36,776 nt of DNA from the IMG/VR virus record IMGVR_UViG_3300044951_000036, positions 1-36,776 of that record, one strand, 5' to 3'. The notes below the pieces were generated by a model. It made no database searches. It was not told where the DNA came from and saw only the letters and a list, made by a program, of their open reading frames with translations. Both the position numbers and the translations under genes were made by a program. Below, in pieces: positions 1-7,623 of this stretch. Every line of letters starts with the position of its first letter. Position 1 is the first letter of the stretch. Source of the stretch: a virus.

Positions 1-127
1 ACGCTGTCTCTCTCTTCACAGACTCTTCGGGTTTCGAGGATCGAAATGCCCAAAGTTGGTCGTTTTCCAATTTTGCAATTGCAGTGTTGAGGGTTTCGTC
101 CTCAAGTAACTGCTTGGCCTTGCGGCC
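1..127. repeat. Left copy of 127-bp terminal direct repeat
   Basis: Bases 1-127 are identical to bases 36650-36776. The repeat falls inside a coding region (the 87-residue junction gene), and joining the ends restores that gene exactly. A length of exactly 127 equals a common maximum assembler k-mer, so the repeat is most likely an overlap left by assembling a circular or circularly permuted molecule rather than a true packaged terminal repeat. The unique genome length is then 36,649 bp. Confidence 0.97.
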
Positions 128-154
128 CTTGTTTACCTGGTCTTCATTTGTCAC
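1..154 (-). CDS. Conserved phage protein spanning the contig junction (N-terminal part)
   Basis: A GTG start at 154-152 opens a frame that runs off the left edge and, when the circle is closed, continues from 36649 to a TAA at 36542-36540, giving 87 residues. The GTG shares one base with the portal TAG stop (TAGTG), so translation is probably coupled to the portal. The protein is charged, with a Lys/Arg-rich start (residues 8-14), a conserved-looking LWAFRSSKPEES segment around residue 34 and a C-terminal helix. I do not recognise a functional domain. Its place between portal and scaffold suggests a small head-assembly or DNA-associated protein, which is inference only. Confidence 0.85.
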   Translation of the reverse strand, partial: MTNEDQVNKGRKAKQLLEDETLNTAIAKLENDQLWAFRSSKPEESVKRETA

Positions 155-2364
155 TACTGTGCCATTCCGTTAAAGGTTGATGGATTCATCATCGGCGGCA
201 TCGGCTGCTGCTGCTCAATAAACTGAGCCGCCTGCTGCTGGGCCAGTGCCGCCTGCTGACGGATTGCTTCACGATCAATATTCTGAGCCGCATCGATCTC
301 AGCCGTACTGATCTGTGAGTTGTACTTTAACTCAATTTCATACTTTTTGAGATACAGGTCTTGGGCCATTCTGTCCCGTGCCAGATCGTCATCCATGACC
401 ATTTGTTGGCGTTTTAGTTCCAACTCTGCCGCCTTCTTCTGGATGTCGGCTTGAATGGACTCGGCCTGCACCTGTGCCAGCAATTCCTCTGGGGTAGCCT
501 TGGGCGCGGGTGGCGTTGGCGGCACATAGTCGGCAGGAATGCTCTGGAAGTAGCTGGACGAATCCTTAAAACCAGACAGTTCCACAATCTTGCGCAGGGT
601 ATTACTAAACTGCTGTGGCGTGACCAATGGATTGGTTGGGCCAAGCTGCTGCAAGATTTGCTCTTGCTTGCCCAAGATCATCATCAGCGCTTGCATGCGC
701 TCATTGGTATCGCCATTGCCCAAGGCAATGTTGATATTGGCATCCATGTTGGCATCCCAATACCTTGGATCAATCTGCACCCACTCGTTGCGCATACGCA
801 CCATGCGTGCTTTGTCTTGGTGCGTAATGCTCAAGAACAAAATGCCTTTAAAGAGCTTTTTCATGCCCTCGGCCAGTATGCGTGCTGTCAACTCGATGCG
901 GCCTTGGCTGGCGCTGATGGTCGCGTTGACCGCCGCCTTGGTGGACGATTGCAATGCGTCAGCGTTCAGACCCATCGCCGCCTTGCTCATGCCGGTGCGG
1001 TCTTCCTTGATCTGATCCATGTATTCCATCATCGGGAATGCGGCCTGACCCACAAATGGGGTCGTTAAAGGCTGCACCATACCTGGCGCACGCATACGGA
1101 TGATTGCGCCCGTCTCGTTGTTCAGCACATCGTCAATGTTGACTTGGCCCTCAACCACCGCCGTGCGAGGGTGGATGGATTGCGCCAAGCTGTCCAGCGT
1201 ATTGCGCAGAATCTCAGACTTGATCTCTTGTAAGTCGCGGGTAATGTCGAACATCGACATCGCCTCAAGTGGGCTGGTATGTGGCTCTGGGTCGCAGGGG
1301 AAGTCAGCAAACGGGATGTAGCTGGCCGGCAAATTCCTGACCACCTTGTAGCCGCCGCCCATGCAGCAGACCTTACGCAACTCGGCAATGCCATCTCCGT
1401 CATAGTCAACTCGGGAATACGCCTCGATGTACAGAACCCTGCGCATCATCGGGTTAGCAGCGTCATTCGTGCCGAATGTTGTGCTCAGAGGCTGACGCGC
1501 CAGATACTCGTCATTGCTGTCAAGGTCTGTCGTTGACAGATTCTCTTCAATCTCGTCTTGGTCGTAGCCCATCGCAATCAGGTCGGCCACAGTAGCCATC
1601 TGCCTGTGGGCAATGATGGTCGAATCGTCAAAAGAACGGGCACGCCGGTCAAGCAATAACTCTTCTGGCGGCACAGCCATGATCCTGATCCGGCCATCCT
1701 TGGTGATGCGCTTGATCTGCACATCGTGGATCATCGGCGCAGGCATTGTCACCGGCTGACCCGTCATCGGGTCAATGGTAGTCATCTGCATCTCGTCAAT
1801 GTCTGGGTCTGGGTAAGAGACAACAATCTTGACTTCAGCACCAGGCTCTTGCATCAGCATCTCTAGCGTCTGGTCATCAAGGCCGGAATACTCTTCAATC
1901 CTTACCTTTTCTTCATCTTCCCACCAGAATTTTGCAATGCCACACTTACGCACCAAGGCATCTTTGAAAATGGCGTAAGTGGTCAAGAACCCGTTGTTGT
2001 CATTCTGGAATACATAGTTGGCGTAATCTGTGGCCTGCTGCGCAGTCTTCACATCTTCTGGCCCACGGGGTGAAAACTCGACCACATTCTCAGAATTGAA
2101 AAACACCCGCATCAGGCTGGGCAGCATGGCGCTGACAGTGTCGCGCACCTCCATCGCCACCACCTTGCTGTTGCCCTCGACCTCATTACCGAACAGATCG
2201 CCTCGGTAGTATTCAGTCCCCTTGGCCCGTGTGGGCGACAGGTCGCTGTCCACATAGCTCACCGCATCGGTCAGGTCTTGCGTGATGATTGATTGCAGTT
2301 CTGCATCGTCCATCGGCTCTTGGGCTGCAATGTCAGTGCTGATTGGTAGTTCGTTCATGTTCAT
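154..2364 (-). CDS. Portal protein (P22/SU10-like podovirus portal)
   Basis: The portal forms the dodecameric ring at the capsid vertex through which DNA is packaged and ejected and on which the tail is built. The 736-residue product has the usual length for large podovirus portals and the typical N-terminal region: acidic start, TRAKGTEYYRGD, then a segment around VRDTVSAMLPSLMRVFF. Its C-terminal third (from about residue 640) is a Gln/Ala-rich helical region of the barrel type seen in P22-like portals. A longer frame opens at 2403, but I choose ATG 2364 because it forms an ATGA overlap with the methyltransferase stop and has GGGGA just upstream. Position after the terminase and before the scaffold supports the call. 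Confidence 0.9.
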   Translation of the reverse strand: MNMNELPISTDIAAQEPMDDAELQSIITQDLTDAVSYVDSDLSPTRAKGTEYYRGDLFGNEVEGNSKVVAMEVRDTVSAMLPSLMRVFFNSENVVEFSPRGPEDVKTAQQATDYANYVFQNDNNGFLTTYAIFKDALVRKCGIAKFWWEDEEKVRIEEYSGLDDQTLEMLMQEPGAEVKIVVSYPDPDIDEMQMTTIDPMTGQPVTMPAPMIHDVQIKRITKDGRIRIMAVPPEELLLDRRARSFDDSTIIAHRQMATVADLIAMGYDQDEIEENLSTTDLDSNDEYLARQPLSTTFGTNDAANPMMRRVLYIEAYSRVDYDGDGIAELRKVCCMGGGYKVVRNLPASYIPFADFPCDPEPHTSPLEAMSMFDITRDLQEIKSEILRNTLDSLAQSIHPRTAVVEGQVNIDDVLNNETGAIIRMRAPGMVQPLTTPFVGQAAFPMMEYMDQIKEDRTGMSKAAMGLNADALQSSTKAAVNATISASQGRIELTARILAEGMKKLFKGILFLSITHQDKARMVRMRNEWVQIDPRYWDANMDANINIALGNGDTNERMQALMMILGKQEQILQQLGPTNPLVTPQQFSNTLRKIVELSGFKDSSSYFQSIPADYVPPTPPAPKATPEELLAQVQAESIQADIQKKAAELELKRQQMVMDDDLARDRMAQDLYLKKYEIELKYNSQISTAEIDAAQNIDREAIRQQAALAQQQAAQFIEQQQPMPPMMNPSTFNGMAQ

Positions 2365-2873
2365 TTCAATCCCCAAAAATATAAATCTCTTGGACTCAGA
2401 CACTGACTAAATCTGTAAGAGTTAAAAGAAGACTTGAATTGCTCAAAGTCTTCTTCCCTTAAATTCCGGTAGTAATCGTTTGTGAATGGCGCGTCAGCCG
2501 GTGATGTTCTGGTCGTGCCGTGCTCCGGTCTTCCTATTGTGGCACAGGAGAAAATTATCAGGCCACCCTTTCGCGTCAAGTCAAGCATCTTTTGGAATGT
2601 CTTTGCCCAATGCTTATCATGCTCAAAGCACTCGCAGGAAATCACCACATCAAATGACCCATCTGGGTATGGCAGTTCATGCCCCTGGCACACGATGTCA
2701 ACCCCAGCACCTTCACCAAGATCGCAGCCGATGTACTGCTCAGGCTCAAAAAACTGCCTCACGCTGCCGTTGATATTCAAAGACCCCACTTCCAGCACCT
2801 TTGTGCCTTTGAAGTACTCGGGGAATTCGTCTTTAACGCTTTGTACAAAATCAAGTTGCTGCTGGTGACTCAT
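2361..2873 (-). CDS. Class I SAM-dependent methyltransferase (Methyltransf_11 type)
   Basis: This 170-residue protein should transfer a methyl group from S-adenosylmethionine. It shows the Rossmann-fold motifs: VLEVGS near residue 26 (motif I), an acidic turn in YIGCDLGEGAGVDIV (motif II) and the FDVVISCECFEH segment (motif IV region) near residue 77. It lacks the NPPY/DPPY signature of adenine methyltransferases and the PC motif of cytosine-5 enzymes, so DNA is an unlikely target. A small molecule, glycan or protein is more plausible. The start at ATG 2873 overlaps the glycosyltransferase stop as ATGA, and the stop overlaps the portal start the same way. Pairing with a glycosyltransferase suggests sugar methylation, which is inference. 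Confidence 0.85.
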   Translation of the reverse strand: MSHQQQLDFVQSVKDEFPEYFKGTKVLEVGSLNINGSVRQFFEPEQYIGCDLGEGAGVDIVCQGHELPYPDGSFDVVISCECFEHDKHWAKTFQKMLDLTRKGGLIIFSCATIGRPEHGTTRTSPADAPFTNDYYRNLREEDFEQFKSSFNSYRFSQCLSPRDLYFWGLK

Positions 2874-3562
2874 CCGAACCAAGCCTTTACATAAATTGGT
2901 CGGTTTTCTTTAAGCCACGGCAGCGCATCTTCATGCAGCTTGTTGGCATCAAAGCCAATTGTGTTGCTGCCGATGTGGTGGACATAGCTGGCACTCACAA
3001 AATGTGAGTAGCCTTTTTCGATTAAATCCCTACAATGCACATCATCTGAGTACCAATTCAGAGGGGGAAACTTTGCCGTCTCAAAAGCCTCGTCTGAAAT
3101 CCACGCAAAGATCGGACTGATTTCCTCGACCATTTTGATGTGGGCCTCGCTCGGAAACTTGAAAAAGTGCAGCCTCTCCGGTTTCTCAGTAATCCTCACA
3201 TTTTGACAAGGCCGCGCTGCATCAGTCCTTGACGCCACCCAGCCAGCCTTAACGCTGTGCATGCTTTTAATGATCGCCACATCTTCCATCAGGGTTTTTA
3301 CGCTGGTCGGCGTCAGCACAATGTCATCGTTGGCCACAATACAAGATGACCAATCCTTCATGGCCTCGCCAATGATCTCGTTGTAGTCATCGCCAAAGTT
3401 CCTTGGCTGACCGTAAATCTTGAAGTCAGCCTCAAAATTCTCAAGCACCGACTCTGGCCCCCGTAGGTAGACCGGACACTCCGGCGCGTACTGCTTGATC
3501 GACTCCAGCAGCACGGCCAGACCATGCCCTTTGACTGTGGCAATAACAATCGGGCAGATCAT
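2870..3562 (-). CDS. Glycosyltransferase-like protein (GT-A fold, family 2 type)
   Basis: The 230-residue product resembles small phage GT-A glycosyltransferases, which use nucleotide sugars and a divalent metal. It opens with a beta strand (CPIVIATVKGHGLAVLLESI), has an FGDDYNEIIGEA segment near residue 57 and an acidic ANDDIVLTP motif near residue 77 in the place of the metal-binding DxD. A later WYSDDVHCRDLIEKGY segment could supply the catalytic acid region. The start at 3562 is coupled by ATGA to the preceding gene and the stop by ATGA to the methyltransferase. The target could be a host surface glycan, a virion protein or DNA, and the sequence does not decide. Confidence 0.75.
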   Translation of the reverse strand: MICPIVIATVKGHGLAVLLESIKQYAPECPVYLRGPESVLENFEADFKIYGQPRNFGDDYNEIIGEAMKDWSSCIVANDDIVLTPTSVKTLMEDVAIIKSMHSVKAGWVASRTDAARPCQNVRITEKPERLHFFKFPSEAHIKMVEEISPIFAWISDEAFETAKFPPLNWYSDDVHCRDLIEKGYSHFVSASYVHHIGSNTIGFDANKLHEDALPWLKENRPIYVKAWFG

Positions 3563-3711
3563 TTCTTCTTTACTGGCTTGGCGGTTTTAGCCGCTGCCTT
3601 AAAGTCAGCAGCGCTTGGCGCACCTTTTGCACCAGGCTTGCGCATTTTCTCTTTAGACCCGCCAGCAATTCTTTCGCGTTTTGCATTAATGTTTGCATAT
3701 AGACCTTTCAT
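3559..3711 (-). CDS. Small basic conserved phage protein
   Basis: This 50-residue protein begins MKGLYANINAKRERIAGG and is strongly basic, with lysine and arginine throughout and a KPVKKK tail. It is linked by ATGA overlaps on both sides (start 3711, stop 3559). Proteins beginning MKGLYANI followed by a KRERI motif are recurrent beside head genes in environmental phages, but I know of no assigned function. The charge suggests nucleic-acid contact or a minor capsid role. No membrane segment is visible. Confidence 0.8.
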   Translation of the reverse strand: MKGLYANINAKRERIAGGSKEKMRKPGAKGAPSAADFKAAAKTAKPVKKK

Positions 3712-4187
3712 TCGTCTTCTCCATTTTCATAGTCTTCAGATTCTTCACCCTCTTGCTCACCCGTATTTGGGCCACCCACTACCCACGCATCGCATGTCCG
3801 GCTGGCCGCACACTTGAAATCAAATATCTCGCAGTAGCCCAGATCTGCCAGCTTGATCGTTCCCCACGGGTCTGCTTCCATGCCAATGCCCTGAGCAATG
3901 CATTCCTTGATGTCATCAGAGACATTGAATGCCGCGCAGTTCCCGCACAGGCTTTGCTTTGAGTCCTCAATGCTCACATCCCACTGGTCTGATTTCTTGC
4001 GCCAGAAAGCCTCATTGGGCAGCGCTGGATTCTCAGGGCCATAGGCCGCTGTGGTGATCGCCTTGGCCCGATTCTTCAGGTTAAGCGTGATGTCTTGCGT
4101 AGGCATCGGGCAGTTCTCGCCTGCGCTCATGTCCTCGCCCTCTTCCTTGTCCATGACCTGGCTCATGGTGCGGCTTAGCGTAGCCAT
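3708..4187 (-). CDS. Cysteine-rich protein, possible metal or Fe-S binding
   Basis: The 159-residue protein has an unremarkable N-terminal half and a cysteine-rich central part: CGNCAAF near residue 81, then single cysteines in KEC, GYC, FKC and RTCDAW up to about residue 132. The last 25 residues are very acidic (EEGEESEDYENGEDE type). The spacing suggests a zinc- or iron-sulfur-binding fold reminiscent of small high-potential iron proteins, but I cannot assign it. Its ATG shares a base with the stop of the upstream DUF6496 gene (TAATG), and its stop is in an ATGA overlap. Position between terminase and portal suggests a head-associated role. Confidence 0.75.
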   Translation of the reverse strand: MATLSRTMSQVMDKEEGEDMSAGENCPMPTQDITLNLKNRAKAITTAAYGPENPALPNEAFWRKKSDQWDVSIEDSKQSLCGNCAAFNVSDDIKECIAQGIGMEADPWGTIKLADLGYCEIFDFKCAASRTCDAWVVGGPNTGEQEGEESEDYENGEDE

Positions 4188-4375
4188 TATTTTCTCGCCT
4201 TATTCTTTGCTGTACGCTGGCCGCGTATGGGCAGCTTGGCCTCAGACATTGCGATCGCCACAGCCTGCTTCGGGTTTGTTACAACCTTGCCAGTGCCGCC
4301 ACTGTGGAGCTTGCCGGCTTTGTACTCGCCCATCACCTTGCCGACCTTCTTCTGCGCTTTGGTCATCATTTTCAT
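4187..4375 (-). CDS. DUF6496-like small basic protein
   Basis: This 62-residue protein has the pattern MKMMTKAQKKVGKVMGEYK followed by a Gly/Lys stretch, then NPKQAVAIAMSEA. That matches the small DUF6496 family found widely in phages and bacteria, with function unknown. The longer frame from 4408 is less likely: ATG 4375 has GGGGGAAACT immediately upstream as a clear ribosome-binding site. The C-terminus is very basic. It follows the large terminase directly. Confidence 0.85.
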   Translation of the reverse strand: MKMMTKAQKKVGKVMGEYKAGKLHSGGTGKVVTNPKQAVAIAMSEAKLPIRGQRTAKNKARK

Positions 4376-4408
4376 AGTTTCCCCCCGTTGGTTTGGAATA
4401 TTCCCCAA

Positions 4409-5818
4409 TTATGCAGTTCTTGATAGGTTTCGGCGAAGTGGCTGGCTCCATTTACTGCTGACCGCTGAGCCAAACATCCCCGCTATGGCGTCACTCGCAA
4501 ATGTCAGCACAAACGCATCAGCCTTGTCCGGACTCGGCAGACCCCGCCTTTTGATCTCGTCCTTGCCCTCAATGGCAATTTTGCCATTGCTGGTGAAGGT
4601 GTAGCGCACAGTCGCCAACTCACTGATCAGCACATCATCCTTGGCAAGTTTGCAGTCCCGCGCCTCCAGCCACGCCTTGGCCTTGTACCAAAGCTCTGCT
4701 TTTAAGTTCCTGTAAGTCCCGCCCATCGATGGACTCTCCGACACATTAATCCCCCGCGCCGGCAGGCCCAACTCCCTGAGCCGGTCAACCACCCCAGCCC
4801 CCAGGCCAATGCTGTCCACCAGTATTTCCCTTGGCTGCTCAGATGGCGCCAGTGCATTGAACTCAGCCACCACCGCCCCCGTCAATTGCATCAAGTCCAG
4901 ATTCTTCCAAGTGCGGATGCTCTCCGTCACCACATTGCCCTTTCTCTTGCACAGCGCACTTCGGTCACTTCCAAACCGCGCCACATCCAGCCCCCAGACC
5001 ATTGGCGCAGCTTGGCTTGCCGCCACATCCCTGTGCAGCGCACTCTCCAGCAAGTCCATCGGGATCACAGTGTCATCGTCACCCTTTGGAAACTCCCCGA
5101 TCACCCTGATCCGGTAGACATTGCTTTCCTCGCCGTAGCGCATCGCCATCTCTTTGACATACTCATCCGACACCCGAGGTGAGTCGGTACATGCCACCTG
5201 AAAGGTTGTCCACTCTTGCGCAAGCCTTGTATGCGTATCGTAGAAAAAACCGCTGCTGCGCACAGGATTGCCCAGCAGCAGTGTCACCGCGTTATGCCCA
5301 GACATCGACCCCGCTGCCGCCTCGAACACCTGCTCCGGCACGCCGGACGCCTCATCGGCCACCAGCATCACATACTCAGAGTGGATACCCTGCAAAGCCT
5401 CGGGCTGCTCGGCCCGACTTGTCCTTGCCGAGATAAACATCTCAGTCGGCGCAGCGTTAAACTCAATCCTCTCTTGCTTGACAGTCAGCAGCCCCTGAAG
5501 TGGCACGGGCATCGCATTGATCCAGCGCTTCAACTCCGCAAACATCGCGTCATAAAGCTGGCTGCTGGTCGGCGCAGTGACCACCACCTTGACCGGACTT
5601 CTGGTCATAAAGTACCAGAGCATCGCCCATGAGCTTGCCGTACTCTTGCCCACCCCGTGACCGCTTCGCACGCTGATCTTTCGATCCCCCCGCGCAATCG
5701 CCCCCAAGAATTTCTCTTGCCACGGGTCGGGGTCTACACCCAGCACCTCCTTGACAAACAGCACGGGGTCATCTCGGTATCGATCCACCCACTCGGCAAA
5801 GACATTGTTTTTGATCAT
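4409..5818 (-). CDS. terL: Terminase large subunit
   Basis: TerL is the ATP-driven packaging motor and headful/end nuclease. This 469-residue protein carries Walker A GHGVGKST (residues 53-60), Walker B with the catalytic acid VADEASG (D155, E156), the coupling region around LLGNP (about 182) and the RNase H-like nuclease with aspartates in GLDVARFGSDRS (D278, D285), LVDSIGLG (about 336) and SPDKADAFVL (about 435). It is most like the Sf6/P22-type (Terminase_6) group, which usually packages by headful. The start overlaps the upstream zinc-ribbon gene by ATGA. It is unusually far, about 2.7 kb, from the small subunit. Confidence 0.96.
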   Translation of the reverse strand: MIKNNVFAEWVDRYRDDPVLFVKEVLGVDPDPWQEKFLGAIARGDRKISVRSGHGVGKSTASSWAMLWYFMTRSPVKVVVTAPTSSQLYDAMFAELKRWINAMPVPLQGLLTVKQERIEFNAAPTEMFISARTSRAEQPEALQGIHSEYVMLVADEASGVPEQVFEAAAGSMSGHNAVTLLLGNPVRSSGFFYDTHTRLAQEWTTFQVACTDSPRVSDEYVKEMAMRYGEESNVYRIRVIGEFPKGDDDTVIPMDLLESALHRDVAASQAAPMVWGLDVARFGSDRSALCKRKGNVVTESIRTWKNLDLMQLTGAVVAEFNALAPSEQPREILVDSIGLGAGVVDRLRELGLPARGINVSESPSMGGTYRNLKAELWYKAKAWLEARDCKLAKDDVLISELATVRYTFTSNGKIAIEGKDEIKRRGLPSPDKADAFVLTFASDAIAGMFGSAVSSKWSQPLRRNLSRTA

Positions 5819-6216
5819 GTGGACTCTAACCCATTGTCAAAGGCCCATTGATTCGGGTCGATCTGTGGCGGTGTGCATGTGTGAATCGTGATCAAGTCAG
5901 CAGTGCGCTTGCCGCAGCGTTGGCAGAAATTGCGCTCCTCTGGCTGTGCTGCGGGTGGGTAGTTGTTGCTACTGCAAGCCACACACTCGTAAAGTACCTT
6001 TGCCTTGCACTCGGGACAGGTTGCCTCCTGCACTGGCTGTGCCAAGGCTTGTTTAGCTGCGGCGATAGCTTTAATGGCTTTTTTGATGTCTGGGATAAAT
6101 ATCAGTTCATTTGTAAAAGCGTGCTCATCATCTTCGTAAGCACTGACATCAGCAAAACTGTCAGTAAGTACCTCAAGTGCCGTAAGCGTTTGCTTCAGTG
6201 TTTCGTCTTTGGTCAT
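5815..6216 (-). CDS. Zinc-ribbon-containing phage protein, function unknown
   Basis: This 133-residue protein has an N-terminal helical part (about 1-65) and a C-terminal part with paired cysteines: CPECKAK and CVAC near residue 75, then FCQRCGKRT near residue 103, probably making one or two zinc ribbons, followed by a His/Cys segment (TIHTCTPP). It lies immediately upstream of TerL and is joined to it and to the preceding gene by ATGA overlaps. I do not recognise a family, and a role linked to packaging or host regulation is only suggested by position. Confidence 0.75.
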   Translation of the reverse strand: MTKDETLKQTLTALEVLTDSFADVSAYEDDEHAFTNELIFIPDIKKAIKAIAAAKQALAQPVQEATCPECKAKVLYECVACSSNNYPPAAQPEERNFCQRCGKRTADLITIHTCTPPQIDPNQWAFDNGLEST

Positions 6217-6440
6217 GCTTGTCCCCTTGCTCGTATGGCGGCTTGAAAGTCATCGTTCCATGACAGGTTGTCGGCGTAGCTGTAAACAATATCAAGCAAT
6301 TCGTCACGCTCATCAGCACGGACAAGCTCGGCAAAGGCTTCAAGTTCTTCCGAAGTCACCGTCCAGAAACCGTTGCGGAATGCTGGTTCAACACCCGGCG
6401 TCTCAAATGCTTTCCCTGCCATCTCAATGATTGTTTTCAT
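6213..6440 (-). CDS. Small conserved phage protein with ERDELL-type helix
   Basis: The 75-residue product (MKTIIEMAGKAFE...) contains the pattern WTVTSEELEAFAELVRADERDEL, typical of small unnamed proteins in phages of Burkholderiales. A longer frame reaches 6545, but ATG 6440 forms an ATGA overlap with the upstream membrane-protein stop and gives the familiar N-terminus. No catalytic or DNA-binding motif is visible. Confidence 0.8.
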   Translation of the reverse strand: MKTIIEMAGKAFETPGVEPAFRNGFWTVTSEELEAFAELVRADERDELLDIVYSYADNLSWNDDFQAAIRARGQA

Positions 6441-6706
6441 ATCAGCAGACTCCAAACCCAAAGCCCTGTAAAGAACAGCAGCAAAAAGACCACCATGAGC
6501 GCCACCAAAACAAAGCCAAATACAACACTGCCAATCATCTGCCATGTTTCCGGCACTGGCTTGATGTCCTCCGGCACTGCCGGATACGGCTTGACCTTGC
6601 GGACTACCTCCGGCTCAAGCTCTGCTGCCGTAAATTGGCAGTAGTGATCGCACTGCGGACTGTGTGGGCAGATGCCACGGCCTGTGTCGCACATCCTGTT
6701 GATCAT
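6437..6706 (-). CDS. Small single-pass membrane protein with cysteine-rich N-terminus
   Basis: This 89-residue protein has a Cys/His-rich start (MCDTGRGICPHSPQCDHYC, residues 5-23) that could bind a metal, a proline-rich linker and a long hydrophobic segment (about residues 58-88, VVFGFVLVALMVVFLLLFF) that should cross the inner membrane. It is ATGA-coupled on both sides. Function is unknown. A superinfection-exclusion or membrane-signalling role is possible but unsupported. Confidence 0.75.
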   Translation of the reverse strand: MINRMCDTGRGICPHSPQCDHYCQFTAAELEPEVVRKVKPYPAVPEDIKPVPETWQMIGSVVFGFVLVALMVVFLLLFFTGLWVWSLLI

Positions 6707-6909
6707 GTTGGCTCCTCAGTCTTACCCAAGTACGCCTTCAAGCGCTTCACCCTCTGCTTGTTGTATGTCACAAGCGCCTGGGCGTATTCCACCCCAGACT
6801 CAGCGGCCAACAACTGATGCTCCGCGTGCATCAACTCATGCGTCACCGCCTGAGTCGGCGTCACGGTCTTCAACATCAACCTCAATTCAGTCCACAAATA
6901 CTTAATCAT
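6703..6909 (-). CDS. Small helical phage protein
   Basis: This protein is 68 residues from ATG 6909 (ATGA overlap with the upstream gene), or 71 from ATG 6918. It is rich in helix formers and contains VTHELMHAEHQLLAAES, typical of small phage proteins beginning with an MLK/LKTVTPTQ segment. The HELMHAEH stretch looks like a zinc-binding HExxH but sits in a very short protein, so it is probably coincidental. No assignable function. Confidence 0.7.
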   Translation of the reverse strand: MIKYLWTELRLMLKTVTPTQAVTHELMHAEHQLLAAESGVEYAQALVTYNKQRVKRLKAYLGKTEEPT

Positions 6910-7226
6910 ATTGTCCATTCTCTTTCTTGACGGTTGGAATTTGACTTAACTGTTTTGCCAGTTAACCGGATCAAACCAAGTTTCTGCATTTCGTTCAAAC
7001 GCCTTGCAATCTGATTGGCCTGTAGCTTTGAATAAAAAGAAATGCCATCCTTACCCAGCGGCCCAATAGTGGTAAGTGCTTCCAGAATTTGAGCGTAATG
7101 CGAACTCACAAATGAATCTGTAACGGATTCCGCCGCCATGTGGGATGTTCCAGGATCGCCTGTTCGCGCCATCGGAAATTCAGGCTTATTAAAAATCTTG
7201 CTAAATGCTTCCTTGTAATTAATCAT
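6906..7226 (-). CDS. Phage winged-helix-like protein
   Basis: The 106-residue product has an ARTGDPGTSHMAAES motif near residue 20, common in small phage proteins, followed by a pattern compatible with a winged helix (HYAQILEALTTIGPL..., ANQIARRLNEMQKLGLIRLTG). A DNA-binding or regulatory role is plausible. It is ATGA-coupled to the HTH gene upstream and to the next gene. Its codons are richer in A/T than those of TerL or the portal. Confidence 0.75.
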   Translation of the reverse strand: MINYKEAFSKIFNKPEFPMARTGDPGTSHMAAESVTDSFVSSHYAQILEALTTIGPLGKDGISFYSKLQANQIARRLNEMQKLGLIRLTGKTVKSNSNRQEREWTI

Positions 7227-7390
7227 TGTTTCTCCCTTTTAATTAATCTAATAATAGTCATATCACTAACTTCAAATCTCTTGGCTATTTCCTTCTTAGT
7301 TACTCCTTCAGAGAATAACTTTAATACCCTAGATACAGATATATTAACTCTCGGTCTTCCAGCGCTTTTTCTTTTGCCGCCGTGCGTCAT
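7223..7390 (-). CDS. Free-standing resolvase-type helix-turn-helix protein
   Basis: A 55-residue frame from ATG 7390 to TGA at 7225-7223 begins MTHGGKRKSAGRPRVN and continues with LKLFSEGVTKKEIAKRFEVSDMTIIRLIK. A GRP-type basic arm followed by an HTH is how the C-terminal DNA-binding domain of Hin/Tn3-type serine recombinases looks, but there is no catalytic domain here. It is linked by ATGA overlaps to both neighbours. It may bind DNA as a small regulator, possibly at sites related to those of the nearby recombinase, which is inference. The gene is AT-rich. Confidence 0.75.
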   Translation of the reverse strand: MTHGGKRKSAGRPRVNISVSRVLKLFSEGVTKKEIAKRFEVSDMTIIRLIKREKQ

Positions 7391-7623
7391 TTATATATAT
7401 CCTCTTTAATCGCCATCTCAATAACATCTTTTAAGTCATCACTGATTAACTCAAATATATCCGCGCCATTTACCCAAACTTCTAATAAATATACCTGTTC
7501 CGGTATAGCTGGCTCAATAACTATTCCCGCCTCTTTAATCTCCGGCTCACTTGGCTCCCACTCGTACCAGCATTCCAATGGCTGGCGGCATAACCCCGTC
7601 ACATGTTCATGCATCAACTTCAT
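7387..7623 (-). CDS. Small acidic protein of unknown function
   Basis: This 78-residue product (MKLMHEHVTGLCRQPLECWYEW...) is acidic and rich in Glu/Ile, with no recognisable domain. The start forms an ATGA overlap with the recombinase stop, and the stop overlaps the HTH gene. Its A/T-rich codon use in the second half matches the following two genes rather than the recombinase. Confidence 0.65.
   Translation of the reverse strand: MKLMHEHVTGLCRQPLECWYEWEPSEPEIKEAGIVIEPAIPEQVYLLEVWVNGADIFELISDDLKDVIEMAIKEDIYK

Noticed and set aside
1-127. True T7-like direct terminal repeat.
   Set aside because: The length equals a standard assembler k-mer, the repeat lies inside a gene, and the terminase genes are of the headful Sf6 type. 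Read-end data would be needed to revive it.
451-1068. A 205-residue plus-strand frame opposite the portal.
   Set aside because: Antisense shadow of the conserved portal gene. Its translation has no recognisable features.
2361-2873. DNA methyltransferase for restriction evasion.
   Set aside because: It has no DPPY/NPPY or PC catalytic motif and is far shorter than DNA methylases. The sequence fits the small-molecule or glycan type.
6703-6909. Metallopeptidase from the HELMH segment.
   Set aside because: The protein is only 68 residues, with no third ligand or fold context, unlike the more convincing HECLH protein at 27003-27374.
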